Positions 26,429 through 35,379 are shown, counted from the first letter of the stretch. The stretch is DNA of 64,000 nucleotides from CAWGCA01 sp963820955 (GCA_963820955.1 CAWGCA010000016.1:16030-80029); one strand, 5' to 3'. Program-made: numbers and translations. Notes: generated from the letters alone by a model not told the origin.

Positions 26429-26500
26429 GTGGATCGACTTTGTGTCGTTTCTTGTCGGTCAGATGCCCGACCAGGAAAACTTTTTTGCGGTACAAAATAG

Positions 26501-26534
26501 TGCTGCACTACTATATAGGCGGGAGTCGGTCACA
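26501..26534 (+). repeat. Repeat family R2, partial copy
   Basis: The segment ending ATAGGCGGGAGTCGGTCAC matches the right half of the 62-bp repeat at 27132-27194. The left half is not conserved. Confidence 0.4.
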
Positions 26535-26679
26535 AGATTCCGCTCTATCTCTTTCTACTTGCTGTCCGATTTAGTTATATAAATTCGACATCGGAGATGC
26601 GTTATGATTGGGCTTCTGCGTTCGCAGCCAACACTAAGCGTTGGGCAACACAAAATAATTGCGGAGAGAGGGAATCAAT

Positions 26680-26871
26680 ATGGTTGGATCACAGTATCGT
26701 GCCGCATCTGAAAAGCGTATTTTTACCGACGGCGAACTACCGAACGAGACGCTTCTGGATGATTTTCGGGATCTACCCTCCGAAAAAATAATGATGCTTT
26801 ATGCGGAATTGCGGGTATTAAGCGACGGTTGCGAAGATTGTTGCTGCGCACAATCGAAGGAACGCGAATAG
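26680..26871 (+). CDS. Small hypothetical protein
   Basis: A 63-residue frame starting at ATG 26680, 8 bases after GAGAGG. The sequence is acidic in the middle (ELPNETLLDDFRDLPSEK) and ends with a cysteine cluster, DGCEDCCCAQSKERE, which could bind a metal. I do not recognise a family. The good ribosome site is the main reason to list it. Confidence 0.35.
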   Translation: MVGSQYRAASEKRIFTDGELPNETLLDDFRDLPSEKIMMLYAELRVLSDGCEDCCCAQSKERE

Positions 26872-27131
26872 ATAGTTCGTAACGATCCGACCTGCCGATT
26901 GGCTCTTCCAACCTTCAATGTATCTAGATGAGCGTGTAGGATTCATACCTGACCTTATCAGCGATTTCTGATCCAGCGTAATCAGACAGGTGTTGATTGT
27001 CCGCAAGGAGGGCCAGCATTTAGCGGTCCTGCAAATCTGATCGGTCGGTCGCCTCGGGTTCGGCAAAAAACACACATCGGTCAACAGTTGGGTTAGGTAT
27101 GGTCTGGGTCGGACTGAGCCATCCGACTGCA

Positions 27132-27194
27132 TTGGTAGGCTATATCTTCAGCTTACTCTAAGATATTGCATTGCAATAGGTGGGAGTCGGCCAC
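27132..27194 (+). repeat. Repeat family R2, copy
   Basis: It starts TTGGTAGGC and contains TTGCATTGCAATAGGTGG followed by GAGTCGGCCAC. The second full copy is at 38253-38316. The central TTGCATTGCAA is palindromic. Confidence 0.55.
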
Positions 27195-27214
27195 TAAGGA
27201 CCAGAGATGGCCGG

Positions 27215-27369
27215 GGCTGTGTGAAAACTCCGGGTCAAAAATGCAGCACGAGTTCTCTTGCGAAATCTGAAGAAATTTGTGATAGCGAATCGTCATTCTT
27301 GAGCGACAGAGCTCCATTTTGGATGAGATTTTTCACTCAAATTCACTGACGGATAGTTTTCACACAGCC
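27215..27369. mobile_element. MITE-like element with perfect 15-bp inverted repeats
   Basis: GGCTGTGTGAAAACT at 27215-27229 and AGTTTTCACACAGCC at 27355-27369 are perfect inverted repeats bounding 155 bp with no coding capacity. The termini resemble those of IS5/IS1182-like transposons. No clear target duplication is visible. The remainder of 26872-27549 outside this element and R2 shows nothing recognisable. Confidence 0.6.
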
Positions 27370-27549
27370 TCGGCCGGTTGCTGCCTCCTTCCGACCGTTC
27401 GCCCAACGCAGCTTCTGCTGATTACCGCCCGAAGGGCCTCGCTCAAGCGGCCGGAGTAGGTCGGTCAGCCGACGCAAAGGCCGAGAAAGCCAATTGAAGC
27501 ACCCCCGGCGCCGATTATCGGCCTTTTCTGATGTGTTCGCGAAATCGGG

Positions 27550-28221
27550 TCAAAACCCCTGGAACTCGCGGTAGCGAGCGAGCATCTGTTTCGAGAACTC
27601 AGGATCCGTGTCCTCACAGAGGTCGCTCAGTCGCTCGCATGCGTCCGCCATGATTCGCTTGTCACCGACCCGCTCTCCGTAGTCCAGCGCCTTCTTCTGG
27701 AGCTCCACCGCTTCGTCGTTCAGTGCCTTCGCCTGGAGCTCCGTTAACAAGCTGCTCATCCCCAGATCCCAGGCACACTCACCAGCGCGGTACGACATCG
27801 CCGCCGCAAAGTGCCACTCATGCAATCGTTCTGCAATTTGTAGAGATTGTTTGCATACTTCGAGCAAGGTGTCGGTGTGGCCAAAGGCAGTTTGGTACAG
27901 GTCAGCGAGGCGTGCATAAAGAATCATGAGAGAGGGCCGGTCGTCTGCAAGTATTGCCGCGTCAATCTTCCTGAAGAGTCGCCCCTCCTTCTTCCTTTGA
28001 TGTCGCGAATATATGAGAAGCAGGAGAGCTACTGCACGGTCCCTGAGTGAGAGACCCCTGGGAATCCCCCCTTTCAGTGCAGGCACTTCGAACCTGATCT
28101 TGGAATCCGAGGCCCTGAAGTAGGCATCGTCGCTGCTCAATTTCTGATCACCCACATTTGAAGAGGTGCCCCCGCTGAACGTGCAACCACACGGATAAAG
28201 GAACAATATCCAAAAGGGCAA
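27550..28221 (-). CDS. Hypothetical helical-repeat protein
   Basis: Up to 223 residues from a TTG at 28221; the start is uncertain. From about residue 90 the sequence is a run of TPR-like helical pairs: LMILYARLADLYQTAFGHTD, SLQIAERLHEWHFAAAMSYR, AVELQKKALDYGERVGDKRI and ACERLSDLCEDTDPEFSKQM. Such repeats mediate protein contacts. The N-terminus contains a hydrophobic stretch with cysteines (FLYPCGCTFSGG) which may be a lipoprotein-like signal or simply untranslated sequence. No partner gene is apparent. Confidence 0.5.
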   Translation of the reverse strand: MPFWILFLYPCGCTFSGGTSSNVGDQKLSSDDAYFRASDSKIRFEVPALKGGIPRGLSLRDRAVALLLLIYSRHQRKKEGRLFRKIDAAILADDRPSLMILYARLADLYQTAFGHTDTLLEVCKQSLQIAERLHEWHFAAAMSYRAGECAWDLGMSSLLTELQAKALNDEAVELQKKALDYGERVGDKRIMADACERLSDLCEDTDPEFSKQMLARYREFQGF

Positions 28222-28331
28222 TTCGGATACAAGCAGTCCGCGTCTGCGTAGCTCACTGTCATCACACTGCCAAGGCGGCAGCCTGCTCCCGCGGCACAGT
28301 GGTCATTTGCGGACCATCCTGTCAGTGGCCT

Positions 28332-28706
28332 TTATGTAAAGTGAACTGCCGCTATACGGACCGCCATATCACCTATCACTCGAGTCTGATGGCCTTTCCC
28401 CGTAAGGTCATCGAGCATTACAACGTCCCCAGCCTTCCGTAATTTTCGTTCTCCGTCACCGGCCTCAATTTCACATTTACCTGTCATTATTATCATCCAC
28501 TGTCGTACAGGGGTAGGATGCCATTCACCAAACCAACCCACTGGGAGTTCAAGGAAGACAATTTTATTTGATGATTTGGGAGTGGATGTATTCAACGGAA
28601 TTGCCGGTGGCGCGTAGTTGTTGGATTCAAGCTCTATTTTCAGAGTCTCGAAGTGAGAATAACCTTCGGAATCAGAAAAAACTCTAAGATATTCGATAAA
28701 AATCAT
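28332..28706 (-). CDS. Cupin domain protein
   Basis: A 124-residue single-domain cupin. The first motif is GWFGEWHPTPVRQWMIIMTG and the second KAGDVVMLDDLTGKGHQTR. The usual G(X)5HXH cluster is reduced (one His near WHPTP, one in GKGHQT), so metal binding is possible but incomplete. GGAGG stands 8 bases upstream of the ATG at 28706, which I prefer to the start nine codons earlier. Function is unknown; small cupins of this type often appear as isolated accessory genes. It is isolated here, followed by an R1 repeat and the duplication boundary. Confidence 0.65.
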   Translation of the reverse strand: MIFIEYLRVFSDSEGYSHFETLKIELESNNYAPPAIPLNTSTPKSSNKIVFLELPVGWFGEWHPTPVRQWMIIMTGKCEIEAGDGERKLRKAGDVVMLDDLTGKGHQTRVIGDMAVRIAAVHFT

Positions 28707-28824
28707 GAACCCACCCTCCAATTTATATATCATCGCGCAGCCTGAAAGGTATTAAAGCACTTTATTGGAGCAAGGGTGATCGAGCTATTTGATGATTAAA
28801 CGCTACTTACCACATGAAGGACAG

Positions 28825-28936
28825 CTTCTGGCTGAACCTTGCCTTATCAATCCAGCTTATTGCGACTTAAACAGAATCAGTGCGGCATAGCGCCCGGTAA
28901 TTCCTGAGTGATTCACTGAGATGACCCGATACGACC
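28825..28936 (+). repeat. Interspersed repeat family R1, copy 2
   Basis: Core blocks: GCCTTATCAATCCAGCTTAT, GCGACTTAAACAGAATCAGT, ATAGCGCCCGGTAATTCCTG and AGTGATTCACTGAGATGACC. Its end coincides with the left boundary of the long duplication (28932). Confidence 0.75.
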
Positions 28937-29220
28937 CACTGCGGTCCTACACAGATTGCTTATATAGGGAGGCAGAATATTTCACTTTTCTGGGGGTATT
29001 CTTCACCTTGAACGTCAGCGAAGCGCCCGGGCCTGACCTGAAACTATCGTTCATTTTGATTACCACGGTACGTGATGCCGAAAACCTATACCGTGATTAT
29101 AAAGTGGTTTAATTTTGATGGTGTTAACCTACAGTATATTTAGTGCATTTACAAAATTGGACTTAAGAAGGCAAAGAATCTTCAGCCAGACTTTAAATGC
29201 CACTGATAAATTCTAGGGAG

Positions 29221-30174
29221 ATGTTTGTGAATATATGGAACGTAAGGATTGCTAGTTTGTTGCTATGTACGCCCTTTGTTTCTTTCGCTGGAGAATCAAC
29301 TGAAGAAGCATTGAAAGGGGAAAAATTATTTAAAAAATACGGTTGTACAAATTGCCATGGGGAAAATGGCGTTAACCCAACTTCGAAGTATGTACCTGTC
29401 TTAAAAGGTAAGTCTGCAGATTATATCTATCGAAACGCTTACGCTATCTTTGGCGATGACCGAGCCAACAGAAAAATCCATGCCATGCATGATCAATTCT
29501 GCATCGGGGAAGAACCAGAGGAAGGTTGTTATCCTATCCCATCTTCTCAAGATCTACGGACTATCGCTTCTTGGTTAGGATCATCTTCCTTGCCGGATAA
29601 AAAGCGTACGCCACAAGAACTCTATGTCACTTCTGACGAGGCATACAAAAAGCTACAGGAACTGGGCGATAAAGTCTTGTTTATAGATGTTCGCAGTCGT
29701 GCAGAAATAATGTTTCTGGGCATGCCTACAGATGTGGATGCCAATATTCCTTATATGACACCAGGATATTACGATGAGTGGGATGAGAAGAAGGGCATGT
29801 TCAAGATGCAAGCAAACAGTATGTTTGTAGAAAGGTTTTCGGAACTGATTGAATCGCGAAATATGAGCAAGGAAAGCCCAATTTTGCTGATGTGCCGTTC
29901 TGGTAGTCGAAGCGCTAAAGCGGCGAAGATACTTAACCTCGCCGGATATACAAATGTATACCATATCACTGATGGTTTTGAAGGTGGAAAGGCCAAGGAT
30001 GGACCGAGAAAAGGCGAACGCGTAGTCAATGGCTGGAAGAATAGCGGCCTCCCATGGAGCTACAAGCTATCTAAAGCAGGCCATGTACTGGGACATTTAA
30101 AAGACTTTGATCTAGCTGGTATCGGCCTACATTACAGGCAGTACCGCTGCAAGAAGACTTCTAATAACAACTGA
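29221..30174 (+). CDS. Exported cytochrome c-rhodanese fusion protein, copy A (altered C-terminus)
   Basis: A signal peptide (to about residue 23, SFAGE) precedes a class I cytochrome c domain with heme motif CTNCH (Cys42-His46). A rhodanese domain from about residue 135 follows, with FIDVRSRAE and the catalytic loop LLMCRSGSRSAKAA (Cys225). It therefore joins a heme electron carrier to a sulfurtransferase site in one periplasmic protein, perhaps for sulfide, polysulfide or thiosulfate chemistry. GGGAG touches the ATG at 29221; a GTG at 29227 has a better 6-base spacing. Compared with copy B, one extra G near 30080 shifts the frame after YKLSKA and replaces the short ending by about 40 unrelated residues. 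Confidence 0.82.
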   Translation: MFVNIWNVRIASLLLCTPFVSFAGESTEEALKGEKLFKKYGCTNCHGENGVNPTSKYVPVLKGKSADYIYRNAYAIFGDDRANRKIHAMHDQFCIGEEPEEGCYPIPSSQDLRTIASWLGSSSLPDKKRTPQELYVTSDEAYKKLQELGDKVLFIDVRSRAEIMFLGMPTDVDANIPYMTPGYYDEWDEKKGMFKMQANSMFVERFSELIESRNMSKESPILLMCRSGSRSAKAAKILNLAGYTNVYHITDGFEGGKAKDGPRKGERVVNGWKNSGLPWSYKLSKAGHVLGHLKDFDLAGIGLHYRQYRCKKTSNNN

Positions 30175-30232
30175 AAACCTAACTTCCAACCCCGTTATGG
30201 TCGTAACCGTCCGGTGATTACCCTCTCGACAA

Positions 30233-30802
30233 CTACAGTCTGATGCGTTTCAGATTTGCGTTGGTCGCATTGATGTCGAAGGACTCCGGATTGAACGAAC
30301 CGCCACACCACTCGAGCATCTGCTCGTATTCTTCATGATCTGGATTTGCGATCACGTCCAGAAATTCATAATAACCCGGCACACCCCCCACATCCTCAGG
30401 TGGGCAGGCATTTTCCCCGCCGACGCACAGCGCATAGCGCTGAGGCTTGACCATTGGGTATATTTTCTCCAGCGTGATGCGATGTAGCCAGGAGTCGCCA
30501 AAGTCATAGATGTAGTTGAACTTCTTACGACGGCCAAGAACTTTGAGCAGCTTTTTTCTCGCTTCGTTGATCAATTCCGGATCATCGTCCCAGTCAGGAT
30601 CGATCATCCCATAGCGCAGGCCGGCGATATCAAACTCATGCAGATGGCTATTCCACCAACCCATGGACTCCTGGATTACAGAATGAAGCTGCACCAGGGT
30701 GATAGTGTCCGGTATTAATACACATCGCCAGATCGTCGGCTCTGTATAGGTCAGCTCAATTCGAAGCTGCAATAAGGTCTCTGGGTTCAGACGTGGCGAC
30801 AT
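30233..30802 (-). CDS. IS66 passenger: pRiA4b ORF-3 family protein, copy A
   Basis: A 189-residue protein of the PRiA4_ORF3 family, shown by the opening LLQLRIELTYTEPTIWRCVL, the middle FNYIYDFGDSWLHRITLEK and CPPEDVGGVPGYYEFLDVI with GSFNPESFD at the end. These proteins occur widely on plasmids and beside or inside IS66 elements; their function is unknown. It begins 3 bp after the end of tnpC and lies inside the element's tips, so it is mobile with it. The frame is intact and identical to the copy at 41294, unlike the transposase genes, which suggests either selection or that errors cluster elsewhere. Confidence 0.82.
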   Translation of the reverse strand: MSPRLNPETLLQLRIELTYTEPTIWRCVLIPDTITLVQLHSVIQESMGWWNSHLHEFDIAGLRYGMIDPDWDDDPELINEARKKLLKVLGRRKKFNYIYDFGDSWLHRITLEKIYPMVKPQRYALCVGGENACPPEDVGGVPGYYEFLDVIANPDHEEYEQMLEWCGGSFNPESFDINATNANLKRIRL

Positions 30803-30805
30803 GGA

Positions 30806-32335
30806 TCAGGCAACCGCTCTGTCGATGATTTTTGAATTGCGATCATGCATCAAATTCCAAGGTAATAACTCGCCAATCCGGTTGATGGGATGGGTGGCAA
30901 TACAGCTGAGCACATCGCGCAGGTAAGCCAGTGGGTCCAAGCCATTTAGACGAGCCGTACCGATCAGGCTGTACAGGGCCGCGGCCCGATCGCCGCCTTT
31001 GTCCGAACCGACAAACAGATAGTTTTTCCCGGCCAAGAGCGACCGCACGTAACGCCCGTTCGGCTGCGTTGTTATCGATCTCCAGACAGCCATCGTCTCG
31101 ATACCGGATCAAGGCCGTCCAGCGGGTCAATGCATAGCGGATCGCCTCTGCTACTGCCGACTTACGCGATACCTGGGCAAGCGTCGATTGCAACCACTGA
31201 AACAGCTCATCCAGGATCGGTCCGTCACGACTGCGCCGAGTGCTTTTGCGCTCATCCGGCGGCTTGCCCCGGATTGCACTCTCCACACGGTACAATTGTC
31301 GAATATAATCCAGCGCCGTCGCTGCCACAGGGCTCGCCTGCGCCTGGTGGATCTCGTAGAACTTGCGGCGTACGTGTGCCCAGCAGGCCGCCTCGATCCG
31401 CCGGCCGGTTTCGGAGCCAGACCGATTAAATCCCGCATAACCATCCGCATGGATCGCACCCCGATAACTGGCCAGGTGTCGCTGCGGATGTTCCCCTTTT
31501 CGGTCGGGTGAGTAGGCAAACCAGACCGACGGCGCCGCTTCGCCTTTTGCAGGGCGTTCGTCGCGAACGTAGGTCCACAAGCGCCCTGTTTTTGTCCCCA
31601 GCCTTTGCCAGGTGATAGCACCGGCACCGGGGTATCATCGGCGTGCAGTTGTTGACCAGCCAATGTGTGGCGTCGAAGGGCTTCTACCAAAGGCGACAGC
31701 AACTGGCTGGATGCGCCCACCCAATCGGCCAAGGTCGAACGCGGCAACTCAACACCGTCACGCGCATAGATCTCGCTCTGGCGATACAGCGGCAGATGAT
31801 CGCAGTATTTCGATACCATAACCTGCGCCAGCAATCCCCGGACCAGCCACACCCCGGCAATCGGTCTCTCCGGCGCACTCGCCTGAATCAGCTTGTCGCA
31901 ACCCTTGCACGCCAGTTTGGGCCGAACATGACGGATCACTTTGAAGCTCGCGGGAACATATTCCAATACTTCGGATACGTCCTCGCCAATGGATCGCAAT
32001 TGTCCACCGCAGTCGGGGCAGTGATGGGTGTCGACAGTATGCAACTCCACTTCCCGGGGGAGGTGTGCCCGCAAGGGTCTGCGTGACGGCTTACTACGAA
32101 CAGGCTCCTCGGAACTCTTTTGCGGGAGCGGTGTTACGGGGGGTGTGATTGTGCCATCCAGGAAGAGTGAAGATTGGGTATCTTCAGCGTCCAGCACTTC
32201 GGAACGGCGGCCAAACTGCATGCGCTGCAACTTGGCAACCAGCAGCTTCAGATGTTCATTTTCATGACTCAGTGACCGCACCAGCGCCTGCAAAGTCGCG
32301 GCGTCGCTGGGCATGGTTTCTTCCTGAATCGGCAT
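30806..32335 (-). pseudogene. tnpC: IS66 transposase TnpC, frameshifted, copy A
   Basis: The N-terminal coiled region (LVRSLSHENEHLKLLVAKLQ) and zinc-finger part (VDTHHCPDCGG, LACKGCDKLIQ) read in one frame. The middle (GVELPRSTLADWVGASSQLL, HADDTPVPVLSPG) follows, then the frame changes near 31590, 31415 and 31045 relative to an intact IS66 transposase. The C-terminal catalytic part (HVRRKFYEIHQAQ, CLEIDNNAAERALRAVALGR) is in another frame, and the IS66_C tail ends at 30806. Total length of about 509 codons is normal, so only small indels separate it from an intact gene. Confidence 0.85.
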
Positions 32336-32378
32336 GCCGGTATTATACCAGCTGCTTGTTTTGAAAGCCCTTTTTATG

Positions 32379-32721
32379 CCGCAATAACAGGGGCGGTGCG
32401 CTTGGGAATGCGCCAGTCAATGCCTTCCAGCAGCACTGACAATTGCGCCAGCGTGGGGGAATTTCCCCGTTCTCCGCGCGTGGCCAGATGAACCTGCCAC
32501 GCTCCAGTCGCTTGGCAAACAGGCACAGTCCGTCACCGTCCCCACCACAGCACTTTTATCCGATCACCGCGCCGGCCTCGAAATACCGAACAGATGGCCG
32601 GAAAACCAGGGTGATCCAATAAGGCCATTTGTACCAGGGCGGCCAAGCCGTCGAAGCCTTTGCGCATATCGGTGACCCCTGCAACCAGCCAGATCCGGGT
32701 GCCCGGTGACGGACCTAACAC
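32379..32721 (-). pseudogene. tnpB: IS66 TnpB (Orf2), frameshifted, copy A
   Basis: It begins MLGPSPGTRIWLVAGVTDMR, followed by KGFDGLAALVQMALLDHPG, as in IS66 Orf2. After this, extra bases relative to the intact copy at 43429-43773 shift the frame near 32605, 32580 and 32540. The family's VFRGRRGDRIKVLWWDGDG block is therefore split. Confidence 0.8.
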
Positions 32722-33138
32722 GCCGACAACACCGCCAGCGCTGTTTTCAATACCTCCGGACAGACAGTGCCGGTGACAACGAGTCGATGTCCACCCGCGA
32801 GAGTAATCTCCAGGCTGCCATTGTCTAATGTATGATTCGGCGCACCGATGTCAGTGAAGGTGTTGGTGCCACAGTAATGGGAACCAGTGTTTGAGGTTCA
32901 TCCGCCAACAATCCCCTTAGATATTGCGGCGCCATTTAAACAGCTGGTTGGCATTAACATCATATCGGCGTGCGACCACGGAAACAGAATTCCAACCCGC
33001 CAAGGTCTCTTCGACCATCTGCCGTTTTAGCGACTTACTGTATTGACGGCGCTTTGGGATAGCTTTGGTAGGTTCCCGCGTCCTTTTCTCTGGATCGATT
33101 GGTACTCTGCTCTCGGTACCTCGGGGGATAGTGTCCAT
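32719..33138 (-). pseudogene. tnpA: IS66 TnpA (Orf1), frameshifted, copy A
   Basis: The N-terminal helix-turn-helix part is normal (RRQYSKSLKRQMVEETLAG, SVVARRYDVNANQLFKWRR). The frame then shifts near 32920 and stops after 73 residues. The intact version is the copy at 43767-44186. Confidence 0.78.
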
Positions 33139-33246
33139 TTAGCCTCCTGGTGGACACCTCTTGGTGTCCGCTTATTAAGGAGGACCCATCATGGCGAGTC
33201 CGATGAATGCTGCAAGCCTGTACTCACCGGACGGTTACTTATGGTC

Positions 33247-33398
33247 TGCCCTGACGGGGTTTATTATTGTTTGGTGTAATTGCGGTTCTGGCCGGACCCT
33301 GCCTTATCAATCGGGCTTATCGCAACCTAAACAGAATCAGTGCGGGAAAGCGCCCAGTAATTCCGGAGTGATTTAGTGAGATGACGGTACGCGACCCC
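33247..33398 (+). repeat. Interspersed repeat family R1, copy 3 (long form)
   Basis: The long form begins GCCCTGACGGGGTTTATTA, continues TGTTTGGTGTAA and GGTTCTGGCCGGACC, then the core GCCTTATCAATCGGGCTTAT through GATGACGGTACGCGACCCC. The IS66 element inserted directly at its left end. Nothing else is seen between it and the next gene at 33538. Confidence 0.75.
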
Positions 33399-33537
33399 TT
33401 TCCGCCGTTCAACGCCCCCCCCCCGGTTCGGTGCTGCAGCGCCAGATAGCGGGCGTTAGTTAAGGAGCCAGCGATGGTGGCACGTAGTCAGTAGCAGTCG
33501 TTAATTAATGAACTTTGCTCTGATAAGATGCTAGCCA

Positions 33538-34089
33538 ATGACTGAAGAAAAAAAAATTCCCGGTGACCGCCCAGTAAAGCTTGTGGATATTGCTGCAAAA
33601 CTCGGCGTATCCAGTGCAGGCATCCGCAAATTTGTTAAAAGGCGCAACTTCGAGCCATTCAAATTGCAGGAGGGCCAAAGCAAGCCCTGGTTTCTGTCAC
33701 AGAAGGATGCTGAGGCGTTAATTGAGAGGGTGGAAGAAGAGAAAATTTATCGTATCGCTCCAGATCAAGAAACAGCGCCTGCTGGATTATCGGGAGTATA
33801 TGCGGTTGAGGTCCCAGCCTACGATGCAAACATTCGTCTGAAGATTGGATGGAGCGATAATATCATTGACAGACTTAATACTTATCGCGGGCTCGTGCAA
33901 GATTTACGTGTATTGCGAATTTGGCCGTGTTCAGAAAGCTGGGCCGAGCAAATGGCACTAAAGTGGGCGAGATACAACAGTAGGCAAATTGGCGAAGAAG
34001 TATTTGAGTTTGAGGATAACGTCGTTGCGCTGGACTCCCTTGATGATGTGTTCGGTGCCGTCGGCATCAAACCGCAGAAGGGTACTTGA
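33538..34089 (+). CDS. HTH plus GIY-YIG-like (T5orf172/Mug113) protein, copy A
   Basis: A 183-residue protein. Residues 12-65 look like a helix-turn-helix of the MerR/excisionase sort (LVDIAAKLGVSSAGIRKFVK). Residues about 85-160 match the T5orf172/Mug113 branch of the GIY-YIG nucleases: GVYAVEV for the GIY strand, LKIGWSDNIIDRLNTYR with the KIG...RL signature, and an acidic residue in SESWAEQMALKWARYN as candidate metal ligand. Family members are found in phages and mobile islands, often as nucleases of uncertain target. It is unusual to see the nuclease fold fused directly to a small DNA-binding domain. The sequence is the same as at 44585. Confidence 0.68.
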   Translation: MTEEKKIPGDRPVKLVDIAAKLGVSSAGIRKFVKRRNFEPFKLQEGQSKPWFLSQKDAEALIERVEEEKIYRIAPDQETAPAGLSGVYAVEVPAYDANIRLKIGWSDNIIDRLNTYRGLVQDLRVLRIWPCSESWAEQMALKWARYNSRQIGEEVFEFEDNVVALDSLDDVFGAVGIKPQKGT

Positions 34090-34326
34090 GTATTTTGCTC
34101 GGATGACCTGAGTCGGCCCAACCCGGCGATCACCCCCTTCGTCTGGAATGACCGGCTCTAGTCGGAAAGGTCATGCATTACCCGACTTCCAGGAACTTCC
34201 TGAATTGATTGTAAGGAAAAGATTTCCAAGACTTATTAGTACCAAGTGTATAAACATGCAAATCCATCCAACACAAAAAAACCACGCGGCTGATTTGCAC
34301 CGTTAGGTTGATGTGGGAGGCAGATC

Positions 34327-34836
34327 ATTTACATCGATTATGAATTGCAATTTCTATCTAAGGTGGCGAACGTAGTCGACTCTGAGCTAGATAGAATAGC
34401 TTTAGAAGCTAGGAACTCGGAGAATCCCGATTTGCTTGGGGTATATGACGAATTCGAACATGTTCTCGGCCTAGGTTTTGTAGCGTGCCAGACCTACATT
34501 GTTTCGAAATTAAAAGGGAAAGTTTCGAAACGCAAAGGGAAAAACAAAACGCAGCTTCTGAGTTTGGGACCTATGCATCGTTCGCAGCAGTCATTTGCCC
34601 TTGTAATAAATGCGTGTGCCAATTATTGGAAACACCACGACGAGTGGGATGGGGCATCTCTTGGGAACAGAGAGAAGACCACAATAAGCGTGTTAGAAAA
34701 AATGGGCGCTGATGTTTGGTCGGAATATCCCACATCTAAAGTTATGCATGCGCTTCTATCGCCTCATGAGAAAAGATTCAAGAAACTTCTACCATTTCTC
34801 AAACAATGGGCAGAAAATGCGCATAATGCAATCTAG
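34327..34836 (+). CDS. Hypothetical protein with probable ATT start, copy A
   Basis: The frame is open from 34312. GGGAGG at 34315-34320 is followed after 6 bases by ATT (34327), which would give MYIDYELQFLSKVANVVDSE and 169 residues. No ATG, GTG or TTG lies at a proper distance; the first ordinary start, TTG at 34345, is 24 bases from the Shine-Dalgarno sequence and cuts off residues that look native. The protein is soluble and basic in the middle (SKRKGKNKTQ) and mostly helical. I do not recognise its family. It may form a unit with the HTH/GIY-YIG gene 240 bp upstream. The copy at 45374 shares the ATT. Confidence 0.55.
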   Translation: MYIDYELQFLSKVANVVDSELDRIALEARNSENPDLLGVYDEFEHVLGLGFVACQTYIVSKLKGKVSKRKGKNKTQLLSLGPMHRSQQSFALVINACANYWKHHDEWDGASLGNREKTTISVLEKMGADVWSEYPTSKVMHALLSPHEKRFKKLLPFLKQWAENAHNAI

Positions 34837-34949
34837 CAAATCATTCGAGTTCGCCTGCAAACAACGCGAGCGGGACACGCAAAAGCCCCCCCAATGCAAA
34901 CGTTAGCAATAACCGTAATGCAGATCTAACTTGCCGTTCGTAAACTGGT

Positions 34950-35075
34950 TGACGTATTACAAGTTTTGGCCGAGGACTGCCTTATCAATCCAGCTGATCC
35001 CGACTTAAACTCAATCAATAGAAGATAGCGCCAGGTAATCTCTGAGTGGTTTACTGCGATGTCGGTACCCGACCC
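34950..35075 (+). repeat. Interspersed repeat family R1, copy 4
   Basis: Core: GGCCGAGGACTGCCTTATC, CAGCTGATCCCGACTTAAAC, GATAGCGCCAGGTAATCTCT and TTTACTGCGATGTCGGTACC. The rest of the 540-bp gap (34837-35379) shows nothing recognisable. Confidence 0.7.
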
Positions 35076-35379
35076 TTCTCGGACGTACAGAATTTCAGCC
35101 TGAACAGCCGGAATGTACTGTAAGCCGGCGTTCTCGCTGCGATTCTAGCCGAACTCCCTCATAACTCTGATTAACTGCGAGAATTTTCCGTCAGACCACA
35201 TGTAACTAGAATTGAACTACGACCACAAAAATTGTCTACATTCCTTAAAATAATTTCCTTTCAGCTCAACTACTGAATTAGTGACAGTAATTCCTTGGAG
35301 GAAACCAGTGACAAAGAAATCATTGGGGTTTGTCGTTCACCGATCGGTGCAGCACGCGCCGACGACGTAGGGGATCGAT

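Larger units (their letters stand above)
30203..33238 (-). mobile_element. IS66 family element, copy A
   Basis: Both tips begin GTAACCGTCCGGTGA reading inward, at 30203 and at 33238 on the other strand. They are flanked by the perfect 8-bp duplication TTATGGTC (30195-30202 and 33239-33246), the size expected for IS66. The 3036-bp element carries tnpA, tnpB and tnpC remnants and a PRiA4_ORF3 passenger gene. Many small indels break all three transposition genes. Confidence 0.92.

Noticed and set aside
28921..29112. Short plus-strand frame at the left end of the duplication
   Set aside because: It starts in repeat sequence that differs between the copies and has no ribosome site.
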